A stretch of DNA of 64,000 nucleotides from Streptomyces sp. FIT100 (GCF_024584805.1 NZ_CP075715.1:5820526-5884525), one strand, 5' to 3'; counted from the first letter of the stretch, positions 1 to 8,855 are shown. Notes: generated from the letters alone by a model not told the origin. Made by a program: numbers and translations.

Positions 1-1
1 G

Positions 2-805
2 CCCTGGCTCGGGCCGGCCGTTGCGCTGCTGCTCGTCCTCGCCCTGCTGCGCCGCTCGGCCGTCGCGCTGGTGGCTCTGCTGCTGCCCGCGGCCGTCTGG
101 GGCGAGCTCTTCGGCGGGATGCTGCGGGCCGAGGAACGCGGCCCGCACGACATCGTCGTGCTTCAGCACAACGTCAGTGACGAGAACGCCGACCCTGCGG
201 GCACCGCGAGTGCGCTGATCGAGTCCGCACCGGATCTCGTGGCTCTGGAAGAGCTGACCCCCTCCGCGATGCCGATCTACGAGGCGGCCCTGGCAGCGGA
301 CTATCCCTACCGTGCGGTCGAGGGAACCGTCGGGCTCTGGTCGAAGTACCCGCTGTCGGATATCCGGCCGGTGGACATCAAACCGGAGGGGATCAAGGAG
401 GAATGGAGCCGCGGGGTGCGCTCCACGGCACGTTCCCCATGGGGCGACATCGCCGTGTACGTCGCCCACCTGCCCTCGGTCCGCGTCCGATGGAACGGCT
501 TCAGCTCCGGCCGGCGGGACGAAAGCGCCGGACTGCTGGGCGCGGCCATCGCCGCCGAGCAGCTGGACAGGGTGATCCTGCTCGGTGACCTCAACAGCAC
601 GCTGGACGATCGAGGGCTGGCCCCGGTCACCTCGCGGACGGGCTCCGCCGAAGGGGACTTCGCCTTCAGCTGGCCCGCACGTCTTCCCGTGGCCCGGATC
701 GACCACGTCATGACCCGCTCGGCGACCGTCACCGACGTATGGACCCTGCCCGCCACCGGCAGCGACCACCTGCCGATCGCCGCCGGCATCGAGCTCACGC
801 CCTAG
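2..805 (+). CDS. Endonuclease/exonuclease/phosphatase family protein, 5' end cut by window
   Basis: The reading frame is open from the first bases, so the true start lies upstream; 267 residues are visible. The visible N-terminus is hydrophobic (Leu/Ala/Val-rich, about residues 5-37), fitting the last membrane helix or helices of a membrane-anchored EEP protein. The rest carries EEP-fold landmarks: an LQHNVS strand near the start, LVALEEL (metal-binding Glu), LLGDLNSTLDD (GDxN metal/catalytic motif) and a C-terminal TGSDHLPI (SDHxP catalytic His). The family cleaves phosphodiesters in nucleic acids or phospholipids; the substrate here cannot be told. The C-terminus overlaps by 4 nt the end of the convergent kinase gene on the minus strand. 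Confidence 0.85.
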   Translation, partial: PWLGPAVALLLVLALLRRSAVALVALLLPAAVWGELFGGMLRAEERGPHDIVVLQHNVSDENADPAGTASALIESAPDLVALEELTPSAMPIYEAALAADYPYRAVEGTVGLWSKYPLSDIRPVDIKPEGIKEEWSRGVRSTARSPWGDIAVYVAHLPSVRVRWNGFSSGRRDESAGLLGAAIAAEQLDRVILLGDLNSTLDDRGLAPVTSRTGSAEGDFAFSWPARLPVARIDHVMTRSATVTDVWTLPATGSDHLPIAAGIELTP

Positions 806-1734
806 ACGCGCTCCGTGAGCAACTCGGCCAGGCGGTCGGCGAATTCGGTGAGCCTGGCCAACCGCGATCCGCCGCGGGCGATCCGGAATCCGTGACGGCG
901 GCCCCAGAACGCAGCCTGGACGGCATGGAACTGGGCCCAGCGCTGGACGCGCGCGCGATCGACTTCCGCGGCTTCGGCGAAGACGTCCAGAACGCGGTGG
1001 ACGGCCTTGCGCAGGTCGTGTGCTTCGAGCACCGTCAGCGCGCGTGTCTTGAGCAGCGTGCCGCCGTCGTAGGCGGGGTCTCCCGCGTACCCCTTGGGGT
1101 CGACGGCCAGCCATGGCTCACGGTCGGCGCGCAGGATGTTCCGGGCGTGGAGGTCGCCGTGGATCAGGGTGTCCGGCTGGTCGCGGCCCAGCTCGTGAAC
1201 GGTGGCAACGGCGGCGTCGACCACGCGACGCGTCAGCGCATGGGGCAACTCCCCGGCGTCCTGGCGCAGCTGCTCCTCCCAGCCGTCGGCCTGTTTCCGC
1301 AGCCGGGGCAGGCCGGGCGGCGCGGGGACGGCCAGTCGGTGGCTGATCCGTCCCGCGACAGCCACGACCTCGTCGGCGTCCTCGACCTCCGCCAGGGTCG
1401 ACGTCCGGACGCGTTCCAGGAGCATCGCGAAACGCGTGTCGTCGCGCTCGTGCAGCAGGACGGCCCCGCGCCCGCCCCACGCCGCGAACGCGTCCGGTTC
1501 ATGGACGTTGCCGGGATGCGGAAACGACACCTTGAGGACAGAGGTTCCCTCGACCGGCCGTCGCACGGGAACGACGACCCCGACACCCCCGTGCATGACC
1601 GCGCCGTCCGGGACACACCCCCAACGCCCCAGCAGCTCGTCCACGATCCCGGGCAGCTCGGCGAGCCACGCCGCTCCGGCCCGCCCCTCACGCTCGACGG
1701 TGCTCCGCGCGAATGCCTCCGGTACCGCGATCAT
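802..1734 (-). CDS. Aminoglycoside/hydroxyurea phosphotransferase-family kinase (APH(6)-like)
   Basis: 310 aa. It carries the APH-fold signature IHGDLHARNIL (catalytic Asp and Mg-binding Asn) followed by PWLAVDPKGYAGDPAYDG, the DFG-equivalent loop. The N-terminal half has a nucleotide-binding segment with a Lys in SVLKVSFPH. This matches the aminoglycoside 6-phosphotransferase/hydroxyurea resistance kinase family (StrB-like). Members may phosphorylate aminoglycosides or endogenous small molecules, and the real substrate is unknown. It converges with the upstream EEP gene and has no obvious operon partner. Unlike the related gene ending at 51376, all catalytic residues are intact. Confidence 0.85.
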   Translation of the reverse strand: MIAVPEAFARSTVEREGRAGAAWLAELPGIVDELLGRWGCVPDGAVMHGGVGVVVPVRRPVEGTSVLKVSFPHPGNVHEPDAFAAWGGRGAVLLHERDDTRFAMLLERVRTSTLAEVEDADEVVAVAGRISHRLAVPAPPGLPRLRKQADGWEEQLRQDAGELPHALTRRVVDAAVATVHELGRDQPDTLIHGDLHARNILRADREPWLAVDPKGYAGDPAYDGGTLLKTRALTVLEAHDLRKAVHRVLDVFAEAAEVDRARVQRWAQFHAVQAAFWGRRHGFRIARGGSRLARLTEFADRLAELLTERV

Positions 1735-1765
1735 CCGGGCACCCTACGCGCCGGCCCGTCGCCGG

Positions 1766-2008
1766 TCAGCCCGCGCCGTACTCGTGCGGTCGCCCGCCCT
1801 GCCACTCCACCCACTGCGGGTCGTCCAGCAGGTCCCACGCCTCGGGGAGGCCCGCGCGGCGCAGGAACTCGACCAGGTCGGCGTCGCTGCGGGCCAGGCC
1901 GGCGGTCACGGTGCGGATCGTGACCCGGCGGCCGCGGGTGCCCGTCGCGCGATGTACGAAGACCGGCGCGGTGCCCGTGCCCCCCGGCCGCGGTGCTTCG
2001 TGGTTCAC
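1766..2008 (-). CDS. Small hypothetical protein coupled to a DUF6233 gene
   Basis: 80 aa, GTG start. The start overlaps the stop of the upstream DUF6233 gene in a GTGA arrangement, so translational coupling is likely. The sequence is basic at the N-terminus and acidic/Trp-containing at the C-terminus (segment around DLLDDPQWVEW). I do not recognise a family. Such small proteins often follow DUF6233 genes in Streptomyces (from memory). The coupling is the best evidence that it is real. Confidence 0.6.
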   Translation of the reverse strand: MNHEAPRPGGTGTAPVFVHRATGTRGRRVTIRTVTAGLARSDADLVEFLRRAGLPEAWDLLDDPQWVEWQGGRPHEYGAG

Positions 2009-2349
2009 AGCACACCCAGGTCATTGTCGGGGCGGCAGTACGGGCAGGCGGCGACGCCGTCCTCGGTGAGGGCGCGGAGGGCCTGCTCGCGGGTCAGGAC
2101 CTTCGTGGACGTGCCGGCCATACCGCAGTCGTTCCCGTGGACGGGGTCCGGCGCGGGCCCGCCGCCCGCCCGTCGCACCGAGAGCTTCCAGCCGGGCTCG
2201 GGTGAGGGCAGCGCTCGCGACGCCCGTACGGCCGCCGCCGCCTCCTTCCGCTCCAGCTCCGCGACGGTCTCGTCGGTGCGGCACAGCTGCCGGACGAGCC
2301 ATTCACGGACACTGTGCAGACGCTCCAGACGCGACACTTTTTCGGACAC
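2005..2349 (-). CDS. DUF6233 domain protein
   Basis: 114 aa from the GTG at 2349; a longer in-frame extension to 2472 exists but would be low-complexity. Family-like features are a helical start (SRLERLHSVREWLVRQL), a central Lys/Glu-rich helix, the strand PGWKLSV, and a C-terminal half with the pattern GNDCGMAG...REQALRAL...ACPYCRPDNDLGVL. The paired Cys of CPYC could bind metal or form a disulfide. Function is unknown; the family is common in multiple copies in Streptomyces. A TAGAAT -10 box ends 7 nt before the GTG, so the mRNA is probably leaderless, which supports this start. Divergent from rlmN. Confidence 0.75.
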   Translation of the reverse strand: MSEKVSRLERLHSVREWLVRQLCRTDETVAELERKEAAAAVRASRALPSPEPGWKLSVRRAGGGPAPDPVHGNDCGMAGTSTKVLTREQALRALTEDGVAACPYCRPDNDLGVL

Positions 2350-2387
2350 GGGTTCGATTCTAGGTGCCAGGTGGCCCCCAGTGACAG
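2350..2387 (-). promoter_or_regulatory. Candidate promoter giving a leaderless DUF6233 mRNA
   Basis: On the minus strand, TAGAAT (2357-2362) matches the HrdB-type -10 consensus TAGRRT. A weak -35 (CTGTCA or TGTCAC, about 2381-2387) lies 18-19 nt upstream. The GTG start codon falls exactly where transcription should begin, and no Shine-Dalgarno sequence is seen, so a leaderless transcript is inferred. Confidence 0.5.
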
Positions 2388-2501
2388 CCCGCCCGAGCGG
2401 GGCGCTCGTCGAAGCGCCGGACGGCGACAACGCCCGCCGAGCCGGGCCGTCCGACCGACGCCACCGGGCCACCGGATTCCGTCTGCGACACTGGATGCAC
2501 C

Positions 2502-3608
2502 ATGCCCAAGCCCGGAGAACTCACTTTCGTCGCCCCGCGCGGAGCCAAGAAGCCCCCGCGGCACCTCGCCGACCTCACGCCCGCCGAGCGCAAGGAGGTC
2601 GTCGCCGCGATCGGCGAGAAGCCGTTCCGCGCCAAGCAGCTGTCGCAGCACTACTTCGCGCGGTACGCCCACGACCCCGCCCAGTGGACCGACATCCCCG
2701 CCGCCGCGCGCGAGCGGCTCGCGTCGGAGCTGCTGCCCGATCTGATGTCCGTCGTCCGGCACATCTCCTGCGACGACGACACCACCCGCAAGACGCTGTG
2801 GCGGCTGCACGACGGGACGCTGGTCGAGTCGGTGCTGATGCGCTACCCGGACCGGGTCACGATGTGCATCTCCTCGCAGGCCGGCTGCGGCATGAACTGC
2901 CCGTTCTGCGCCACCGGCCAGGCCGGGCTCGACCGGAACCTGTCGACCGCCGAGATCGTGCACCAGATCGTGGACGGCATGCGGGCCCTGCGTGACGGCG
3001 AGGTCCCGGGCGGCCCCGCCCGGCTCAGCAACATCGTCTTCATGGGCATGGGCGAGCCGCTCGCCAACTACAAGCGGGTCGTCGGCGCCATCCGCCGGCT
3101 CACCGACCCCGAGCCGGACGGGCTCGGCATCTCGCAGCGCGGGATCACCGTCTCCACCGTCGGCCTCGTCCCGGCCATGCTGCGCTTCGCAGACGAGGGC
3201 TTCAAGTGCCGTCTCGCCGTCTCGCTGCACGCCCCCGACGATGAGCTCCGCGACACCCTCGTGCCCGTGAACACGCGCTGGAAGGTCCGGGAGGTGCTGG
3301 ACGCCGCCTGGGAGTACGCGGAGAAGTCCGGCCGCCGGATCTCCATCGAGTACGCGCTCATCCGCGACATCAACGACCAGGCGTGGCGCGGTGATCTACT
3401 CGGTCGGCTCCTCAAGGGCAAGCGGGTCCATGTCAACCTGATCCCGCTCAACCCGACGCCGGGCTCGAAGTGGACGGCCTCGCGCCCCGAGGACGAGAAG
3501 GCGTTCGTCGAGGCCATCGCCGCCCACGGCGTGCCGGTGACGGTCCGGGACACCCGGGGGCAGGAGATCGACGGAGCGTGCGGACAGCTCGCCGCTTCCG
3601 AGCGTTGA
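2502..3608 (+). CDS. rlmN: Dual-specificity 23S rRNA (A2503-C2)/tRNA methyltransferase RlmN
   Basis: 368 aa, full length for the family. A radical-SAM enzyme that methylates C2 of A2503 in 23S rRNA and A37 of some tRNAs. The [4Fe-4S] motif CGMNCPFC lies at residues 129-136, with FMGMGEPL downstream. The C-terminal segment EIDGACGQL carries the Cys that becomes methylated during catalysis. No strong ribosome binding site is visible before the ATG. It is divergent from the DUF6233 pair, and its stop is about 40 nt before the TPP riboswitch of the thiamine operon. Confidence 0.97.
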   Translation: MPKPGELTFVAPRGAKKPPRHLADLTPAERKEVVAAIGEKPFRAKQLSQHYFARYAHDPAQWTDIPAAARERLASELLPDLMSVVRHISCDDDTTRKTLWRLHDGTLVESVLMRYPDRVTMCISSQAGCGMNCPFCATGQAGLDRNLSTAEIVHQIVDGMRALRDGEVPGGPARLSNIVFMGMGEPLANYKRVVGAIRRLTDPEPDGLGISQRGITVSTVGLVPAMLRFADEGFKCRLAVSLHAPDDELRDTLVPVNTRWKVREVLDAAWEYAEKSGRRISIEYALIRDINDQAWRGDLLGRLLKGKRVHVNLIPLNPTPGSKWTASRPEDEKAFVEAIAAHGVPVTVRDTRGQEIDGACGQLAASER

Positions 3609-3647
3609 CCCCCGTGTAATCTGAGTCGAACAATTCTCATAATCCGA

Positions 3648-3733
3648 CAGGGGAGCGCCACAGCGCTGAGAGTGCGGTGACCGTCAGACCGCAGACCCTC
3701 TGAACCTCGCCCCGGTCATTCGGGGTAGGAAGT
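3648..3733 (+). ncRNA. TPP (THI-box) riboswitch
   Basis: Conserved THI-box blocks are present in order: GCTGAGAGTGCGG (from about 3665), ACCCTCTGAACCT (3694-3706) and a GGTAGGAAGT-like 3' block (3724-3733), with the variable stem between them. This class binds thiamine pyrophosphate and turns genes off when TPP is plentiful. It lies in the 223-nt leader of thiB. A possible promoter (TTGACC at 3605, or CATAAT at 3638-3643) lies just upstream; I cannot decide between them. Confidence 0.92.
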
Positions 3734-3756
3734 TCGGACGTTACTCAAGCTGTTGC

Positions 3757-3794
3757 GCCCTGCCCGGATCCCGAACGCGGGACCCGGGCAGGGC
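3757..3794 (+). terminator. Leader hairpin, probable expression platform of the TPP riboswitch
   Basis: An 11-bp stem (GCCCTGCCCGG with its complement, 3757-3767 and 3784-3794) continues through a 1x1 mismatch into TCCCG/CGGGA around an AACG loop. It sits between the riboswitch and the thiB ribosome binding site (AGGAGG, about 3818-3823). It is followed by a pyrimidine-rich stretch rather than a true U-run, so it could act as a terminator or by occluding translation. Confidence 0.6.
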
Positions 3795-3831
3795 CGCGTC
3801 TCTTCCTGGCCACCCCCAGGAGGACATCTCA

Positions 3832-4959
3832 GTGAGCACCACGAGCACCACGAGCACCACCAGGAACACCAAGCGGCTCGCCGCAACGGCGCTCGCCGCG
3901 GCCCTGGGCGTCAGCGCCCTCGCGGCCTGCGGGGGCGCGTCCGACGACGCCGCCTCCGGTTCCGGTTCCGGCAAGGGCTCCAAGACCGTGACGCTTGTCA
4001 GCCACGACTCCTTCAACGCCACTCCGGCGGTGCTCAAGGAGTTCACCGAGCAGACCGGCTACACGGTCAAGGTGCTGAAGAGCGGTGACGCCGTCGAGGC
4101 GCTCAACAAGGAGATCCTCACCAAGGGCTCCCCGCAGGGCGACGTCTTCTTCGGCGTCGACAACACCACCCTCTCCCGCGCCCTCGACAACGGTCTCTTC
4201 ACGCCGTACGAGGCCAAGGGCCTGGACCGGGTCCCCGAGAGCGCCCAGCTCGACAAGGGCCGGCACCGGGTCACGCCCGTCGACACCGGCGACATCTGCG
4301 TCAACTACGACAAGAAGTACTTCGCCGACAAGAAGCTGGCCCCGCCGGTGACCCTCGACGACCTGGCGAAGCCCGCCTACAAGGACCTCCTCGTCGTCGA
4401 GAACGCCGAGCGCTCCTCGCCCGGCCTCGGCTTCCTCCTCGGCACCGCCGCCGCCTACGGCGACGAGGGCTGGCAGGACTACTGGAAGAAGCTGAAGGCC
4501 AACGGCGTCAAGGTCGTCGACAGCTGGGAGCTCGCCTACAACCAGGAGTTCTCCGGCTCGGCGGGCGGCAAGGCCGCCAAGGGCGACCGGCCGCTCGTCG
4601 TCTCGTACGCCTCCAGCCCGCCCGTCGAGGTGCTGTTCGCGAAGCCGCAGCCCAAGGAGGCGCCGACCGGGGTCGCGACCGGCACCTGCTTCCGCCAGAC
4701 CGAGGCCGCGGGCCTGCTGAAGGGCGCGAGGAACGAGGCCGGGGGCAAGGCCCTGCTGGACTTCCTGATCAGCAAGAAGTTCCAGGAGGACATGCCGCTC
4801 CAGATGTTCGTGAACCCGGTGGTGAACGACGCCGAGGTGCCCGCGCTCTTCACCGAGTTCGGTGCCGTGGTCGACAAGCCGCAGACCATGGCGCCCGAGA
4901 AGATCGCCGACAGCCGTGACCAGTGGATCCAGTCGTGGTCCTCGCTCGTCCTGAAGTAG
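3832..4959 (+). CDS. thiB: Thiamine ABC transporter substrate-binding lipoprotein
   Basis: 375 aa from GTG at 3832, with a strong AGGAGG 8-9 nt upstream. The N-terminus is Ser/Thr-rich, followed by a hydrophobic signal and the lipobox SALAAC, so a lipid-anchored extracytoplasmic binding protein is expected. The mature part is of the ThiB/iron(III)-type periplasmic binding fold, with VTLVSHDSF at the start and a central VDTGDICVNYDKKYF segment typical of ThiB. It is the first gene behind the TPP riboswitch and is followed directly by the permease and ATPase. The riboswitch context is the decisive evidence for thiamine/TPP over iron. Confidence 0.92.
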   Translation: MSTTSTTSTTRNTKRLAATALAAALGVSALAACGGASDDAASGSGSGKGSKTVTLVSHDSFNATPAVLKEFTEQTGYTVKVLKSGDAVEALNKEILTKGSPQGDVFFGVDNTTLSRALDNGLFTPYEAKGLDRVPESAQLDKGRHRVTPVDTGDICVNYDKKYFADKKLAPPVTLDDLAKPAYKDLLVVENAERSSPGLGFLLGTAAAYGDEGWQDYWKKLKANGVKVVDSWELAYNQEFSGSAGGKAAKGDRPLVVSYASSPPVEVLFAKPQPKEAPTGVATGTCFRQTEAAGLLKGARNEAGGKALLDFLISKKFQEDMPLQMFVNPVVNDAEVPALFTEFGAVVDKPQTMAPEKIADSRDQWIQSWSSLVLK

Positions 4960-6638
4960 AAGCGACCGAAGCGGGCAGGACACTCCGCGGGAACGCGGCA
5001 CGGCTCGCCCTGATGGCCGTGCCCGCCGCGTTCTTCGCGGTCTTCTTCGCCTACCCCGTGACCGCGATCGTCGGCCGCGGGTTCACGGCGGACGGGGCCT
5101 GGCGGTTCGGCCGCATCGGCGAGGTGCTGACCCGGCCGGAGATCGTGGACGTCCTCTGGTTCACCCTCTGGCAGGCGCTCGCGTCCACCGGGCTCACGCT
5201 GCTGCTCGCGCTCCCCGGCGCGTATGTCTTCGCGCGCTTCGACTTCCCCGGGAAGCAGGTGCTGCGCGCGGTCGTCACCGTGCCGTTCGTGCTGCCGACC
5301 GTCGTCGTCGGCACCGCCTTCCTCGCGCTGCTCGGCCGCGGCGGGCTCCTCGACGAGCTGTGGGGCGTACGGCTCGACACCACGGTCTGGGCGATCCTGC
5401 TCGCCCATGTCTTCTTCAACTACGCCGTGGTCGTACGGACCGTGGGCGGCCTGTGGTCGCAGCTCGACCCCCGCCAGGAGGAGGCGGCACGGGTCCTCGG
5501 AGCCGGACGGTTCGCCGCCTGGTACCGCGTCACCCTGCCCGCGCTGGCCCCGTCCGTGGCCGCGGCCGCGCTGATGGTGTTCCTCTTCACCTTCACCTCC
5601 TTCGGCGTCGTGCAGATCCTCGGCGGACCCGCCTACTCCACGGTCGAGGTGGAGATCTACCGGCAGACCGCCGACCGCCTCGACCTGCCGACGGCCGCCG
5701 TGCTCACGCTGGTCCAGTTCGCGGCAGTCGGCGCGATCCTCGCCGTGCACGCCCGGACCGTACGGCGGCGCGAGAGCGCCCTGAGACTCGTCGACCCGTC
5801 CCTGGCCGCGCACCGGCCGCGCGGCGCGGGCCAGTGGACGCTGTTCGCGGGGGTCCTCGCCACGATCGTGGTGCTGATCCTGGCGCCGCTCGCGGTACTG
5901 GTCGAGCGGTCGTTCGCGGGGGCCGGCGGCCCAGGCACCTACGGAGCCGGCTTCTACCAGGCCCTGCGGTCGGTCGAGGCGAGCGGCGGCACCTTCCTCG
6001 TACCGCCGCTGGAGGCGGTACGGAACTCCCTCCAGTACGCGCTCGCGGCCACCGCCATCGCCCTGCTCGTCGGCGGGCTCGCGGCCGCCGCGCTCACCCG
6101 CAGGGCCGGCAGGCTCGTACGGGGCTTCGACGCGCTGCTGATGCTGCCGCTCGGGGTCTCCGCCGTGACCGTCGGCTTCGGCTTCCTCATCACCCTCGAC
6201 GAGCCACCGCTCGATCTGCGTACCTCATGGATCCTGGTGCCGCTCGCCCAGGCCCTGGTCGGGGTGCCGTTCGTGGTCCGCACCATGCTTCCCGTGCTGC
6301 GGGCCGTCGACGCACGGCTGCGGGAGGCCGCCGCCGTCCTCGGCGCGTCTCCGCTGCGGGCCTGGCGCGAGGTCGACCTGCCCCTGGTGCGACGGGCGCT
6401 CCTCGTCGCCGCCGGATTCGCCTTCGCCGTATCGCTGGGCGAGTTCGGGGCGACCGTCTTCATCGCCCGGCCGGACAACCCGACGCTCCCGGTGGCCGTG
6501 GCCCGGCTCCTGGGTCGCCCCGGAGAGCTCAACTACGGCCAGGCGATGGCCCTTTCGACCATTCTCATGCTGGTCTGCGCGACGGCGCTGCTGCTGCTCG
6601 AACGCATCCGGCCCGACCGTTCCGCCGGGGAGTTCTGA
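4923..6638 (+). CDS. thiP: Thiamine ABC transporter permease (fused double permease)
   Basis: 571 aa, two homologous inner-membrane permease halves fused in one chain. Each half has its EAA loop contacting the ATPase: EEAARVLGAGRFAAWYRVTL in the first, and REAAAVLGASPLRAWREVDL in the second. About twelve hydrophobic helices are visible. The start at GTG 4923 lies inside the end of thiB (37-nt overlap); GTG 4938 or ATG 5012 are alternatives and no clear ribosome binding site separates them. The stop overlaps the thiQ ATG (TGATG), so the three genes form one coupled operon under the riboswitch. Confidence 0.9.
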   Translation: MDPVVVLARPEVEATEAGRTLRGNAARLALMAVPAAFFAVFFAYPVTAIVGRGFTADGAWRFGRIGEVLTRPEIVDVLWFTLWQALASTGLTLLLALPGAYVFARFDFPGKQVLRAVVTVPFVLPTVVVGTAFLALLGRGGLLDELWGVRLDTTVWAILLAHVFFNYAVVVRTVGGLWSQLDPRQEEAARVLGAGRFAAWYRVTLPALAPSVAAAALMVFLFTFTSFGVVQILGGPAYSTVEVEIYRQTADRLDLPTAAVLTLVQFAAVGAILAVHARTVRRRESALRLVDPSLAAHRPRGAGQWTLFAGVLATIVVLILAPLAVLVERSFAGAGGPGTYGAGFYQALRSVEASGGTFLVPPLEAVRNSLQYALAATAIALLVGGLAAAALTRRAGRLVRGFDALLMLPLGVSAVTVGFGFLITLDEPPLDLRTSWILVPLAQALVGVPFVVRTMLPVLRAVDARLREAAAVLGASPLRAWREVDLPLVRRALLVAAGFAFAVSLGEFGATVFIARPDNPTLPVAVARLLGRPGELNYGQAMALSTILMLVCATALLLLERIRPDRSAGEF

Positions 6639-7666
6639 TGCTGACGCTGGACGGTGCGACCGTACGGTTCGGGCGGCGGGCGGCGCTCGACGCGGTGGAC
6701 CTGGAGGTGGCCGACCACGAGATCGTCTGTGTCCTTGGGCCCAGCGGCGGCGGCAAGTCCACGCTGCTGCGGGCCGTGGCCGGACTCCAGCAGCTGGCCG
6801 GCGGCCGGGTGCTGCTCGGGGGCGCCGACCAGGCGGGCGTGCCGGTGCACCGCCGCGGGGTCGGGCTGATGTTCCAGGACCACCAGCTCTTCCCGCAGCG
6901 GGACGTCGGCGGCAACGTGGCCTTCGGGCTGCGGATGCACGGGGTGCCCAGGGCCGAGCAGACCCGGCGCGTGGAGGAACTGCTGGAGCTCGTCGGGCTC
7001 CCGGGCGCCGGGCGGCGCGCCGTCGCGACGCTCTCCGGGGGCGAGCAGCAGCGAGTCGCCCTCGCCCGAGCGCTCGCGCCGCGCCCCCGGCTGCTGATGC
7101 TCGACGAGCCGCTCGGCCAGCTCGACCGGACGCTCAGGGAACGACTCGTCCTCGAACTGCGCGGGCTCTTCGAGCGGTTGGGGACGACCGTGCTCGCCGT
7201 GACGCACGACCAGGGCGAGGCTTTCGCGCTCGCCGACCGGGTCGTCGTCATGCGGGACGGGAAGGTCGCGCAGAGCGGCACACCGCGCGAGGTGTGGCAG
7301 CGGCCCGCCTCCGAGTTCGTCGCCCGCTTCCTCGGCTTCGACAACGTAGTGCCCGCGACGGTGGCCGGTGAGGCGGCGGACACGGTGTGGGGCAGGATCC
7401 CCGTCCCGGCGGGCTCGCCCCAGGGCGCCTGCCGGCTGCTGGTCCGTCCGGCGGCGGTGCGGATCGGGCCGCCGACGGAAGGGCTGAGGTGCGCGGTGGA
7501 GTCGCTCACCTTCCGCGGGCACCACGTGGCGGTACGGGCGCGGCCCGTGGGCGCGCCCCCGCTGGAGGCGGAGTGCGGGCTGCGGGAGGCGCCGGAGGTG
7601 GGGACGCAGGTCGGCGTCGCGTTCGCGGCGGAGGACGTGGTGGTGCTGGCGTCGGAGGAGGGCTGA
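6638..7666 (+). CDS. thiQ: Thiamine ABC transporter ATP-binding protein
   Basis: 342 aa from the ATG at 6638, which overlaps the thiP stop. Standard ABC motifs are visible: Walker A GPSGGGKST (about residues 34-42), Q-loop MFQDHQLF, signature LSGGEQQR, Walker B LLMLDEPLGQLD and switch His in VTHDQ. The C-terminal ~110 residues form an accessory (TOBE-like) region, as in the iron/thiamine/sulfate importer ATPases; this is longer than E. coli ThiQ, which lacks it. It energises ThiP-mediated import. It converges with the LOG-family gene. Confidence 0.92.
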   Translation: MLTLDGATVRFGRRAALDAVDLEVADHEIVCVLGPSGGGKSTLLRAVAGLQQLAGGRVLLGGADQAGVPVHRRGVGLMFQDHQLFPQRDVGGNVAFGLRMHGVPRAEQTRRVEELLELVGLPGAGRRAVATLSGGEQQRVALARALAPRPRLLMLDEPLGQLDRTLRERLVLELRGLFERLGTTVLAVTHDQGEAFALADRVVVMRDGKVAQSGTPREVWQRPASEFVARFLGFDNVVPATVAGEAADTVWGRIPVPAGSPQGACRLLVRPAAVRIGPPTEGLRCAVESLTFRGHHVAVRARPVGAPPLEAECGLREAPEVGTQVGVAFAAEDVVVLASEEG

Positions 7667-7703
7667 GGGCTGAGGGCGGGGGCCCTGTGGCGTGCCCCGG
7701 TCC

Positions 7704-8855
7704 TCAGGCGCCGGACGGGCCGGCCGGCTTCAGCCGTGACAGCGCCTCCGGGACCTCGTCCACCGAGTCGACGAGCGCGATACGGGTCTCCATCGCGCGG
7801 TCGGCGGCCAGGGACCGCAGGAGCGGCCAGGCCGGCAGCTTCTCCGTCCAGTGGGCGCGGTCGACCAGGACCATGGGGGTCGGCTCGCCGCGGGACCCGT
7901 AGTAGTTGGGGGTGGCGTTGTCGAAGATCTCCTGGACCGTGCCCGCCGCGCCCGGCAGGAAGACCACGCCGGCGTTGCAGCGGGCGAGGAGGCCGTCCTC
8001 GCGCGTGGCGTTGGCGAAGTACTTGGCGATGTGGTCCGCGAAGGGGTTCGGCGGCTCGTGGCCGTAGAACCAGGTGGGGATGCCGATCGATTCGCCGCCC
8101 TGCGGCCAGCGCGCACGCACCTCGAAGGCGGTGGTGGCCCATTCGGTGATCGAGGGGGTGAACGAGGGGGCCTTGGCGAGGATTTCGAGTGCCTCGTCGA
8201 GCATCTCGTCGGCGTGCGGGGCCGCGTACGCGCCCAGGTTCGCCGCCTCCATCGCGCCGGGGCCGCCGCCCGTGGCCACGATCAGCCCGGTGCGGGCGAG
8301 CTCGCGGCCGAGCCTTGCCGCCCCCGCGTATGCGTCCGAACCCCGGCCCATGGCGTGGCCGCCCATGACGCCCACCACCGGGACGCCGTCGAGCAGTTCG
8401 TCGAGGGCGTCCGAGACGGCGTCGTCGTGGATGGACCGCAGCATCGACGCGTATATGTCGCGGTCGGCCTTGGTCTCCTGGAACCACTCGTAGGTGAGCG
8501 CGTCGCGGGTGATCTCGTAAACGCCGTCGGCGAGCCCCTCGAACAGCTCGCCGGGGGAGTAGAGCAGGCCGCGGTACGGATCGAACGGCAGGTCCGGGAT
8601 GGGCGGGAAGACCAGCGCGCCGTCGGCGCGGACCTTGGCGGCGGCGTCCGGCTCCATGGCGCAGCCGAAGAACAGCGTGCCGGTGGTGTCGGCGGAGAGC
8701 AGCGCGAAGGTGCGGCCGGTCAGATCGACCGACTGGACCCGGTGTCCCGCGAGGGTGCCGCGCTCGGCGACCCGGTCGAACTCCTCGATGGTCTCGATCT
8801 CGCGGTCGTCGTCGTGCGACGAGCCGAGCCTGCTCTTCCGCTGTCCCTGCGCCAT
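7704..8855 (-). CDS. LOG-family (lysine decarboxylase-like) nucleotide-binding protein
   Basis: 383 aa from the ATG at 8855; an apparent upstream extension is low-complexity and rejected. Rossmann-fold motifs include GVMGGHAMGRGS, ATGGGPGAMEAAN and PGAAGTVQEIFD, the last two corresponding to the LOG family's GGGxGxMxA and PGGxGTxxE motifs. The second has AA where the classic motif has GG. LOG-type enzymes release cytokinin bases from nucleotides; long bacterial relatives of unknown substrate are common. About 180 residues precede the nucleotide-binding core. A single-gene unit beside the downstream-facing permease. Confidence 0.75.
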   Translation of the reverse strand: MAQGQRKSRLGSSHDDDREIETIEEFDRVAERGTLAGHRVQSVDLTGRTFALLSADTTGTLFFGCAMEPDAAAKVRADGALVFPPIPDLPFDPYRGLLYSPGELFEGLADGVYEITRDALTYEWFQETKADRDIYASMLRSIHDDAVSDALDELLDGVPVVGVMGGHAMGRGSDAYAGAARLGRELARTGLIVATGGGPGAMEAANLGAYAAPHADEMLDEALEILAKAPSFTPSITEWATTAFEVRARWPQGGESIGIPTWFYGHEPPNPFADHIAKYFANATREDGLLARCNAGVVFLPGAAGTVQEIFDNATPNYYGSRGEPTPMVLVDRAHWTEKLPAWPLLRSLAADRAMETRIALVDSVDEVPEALSRLKPAGPSGA

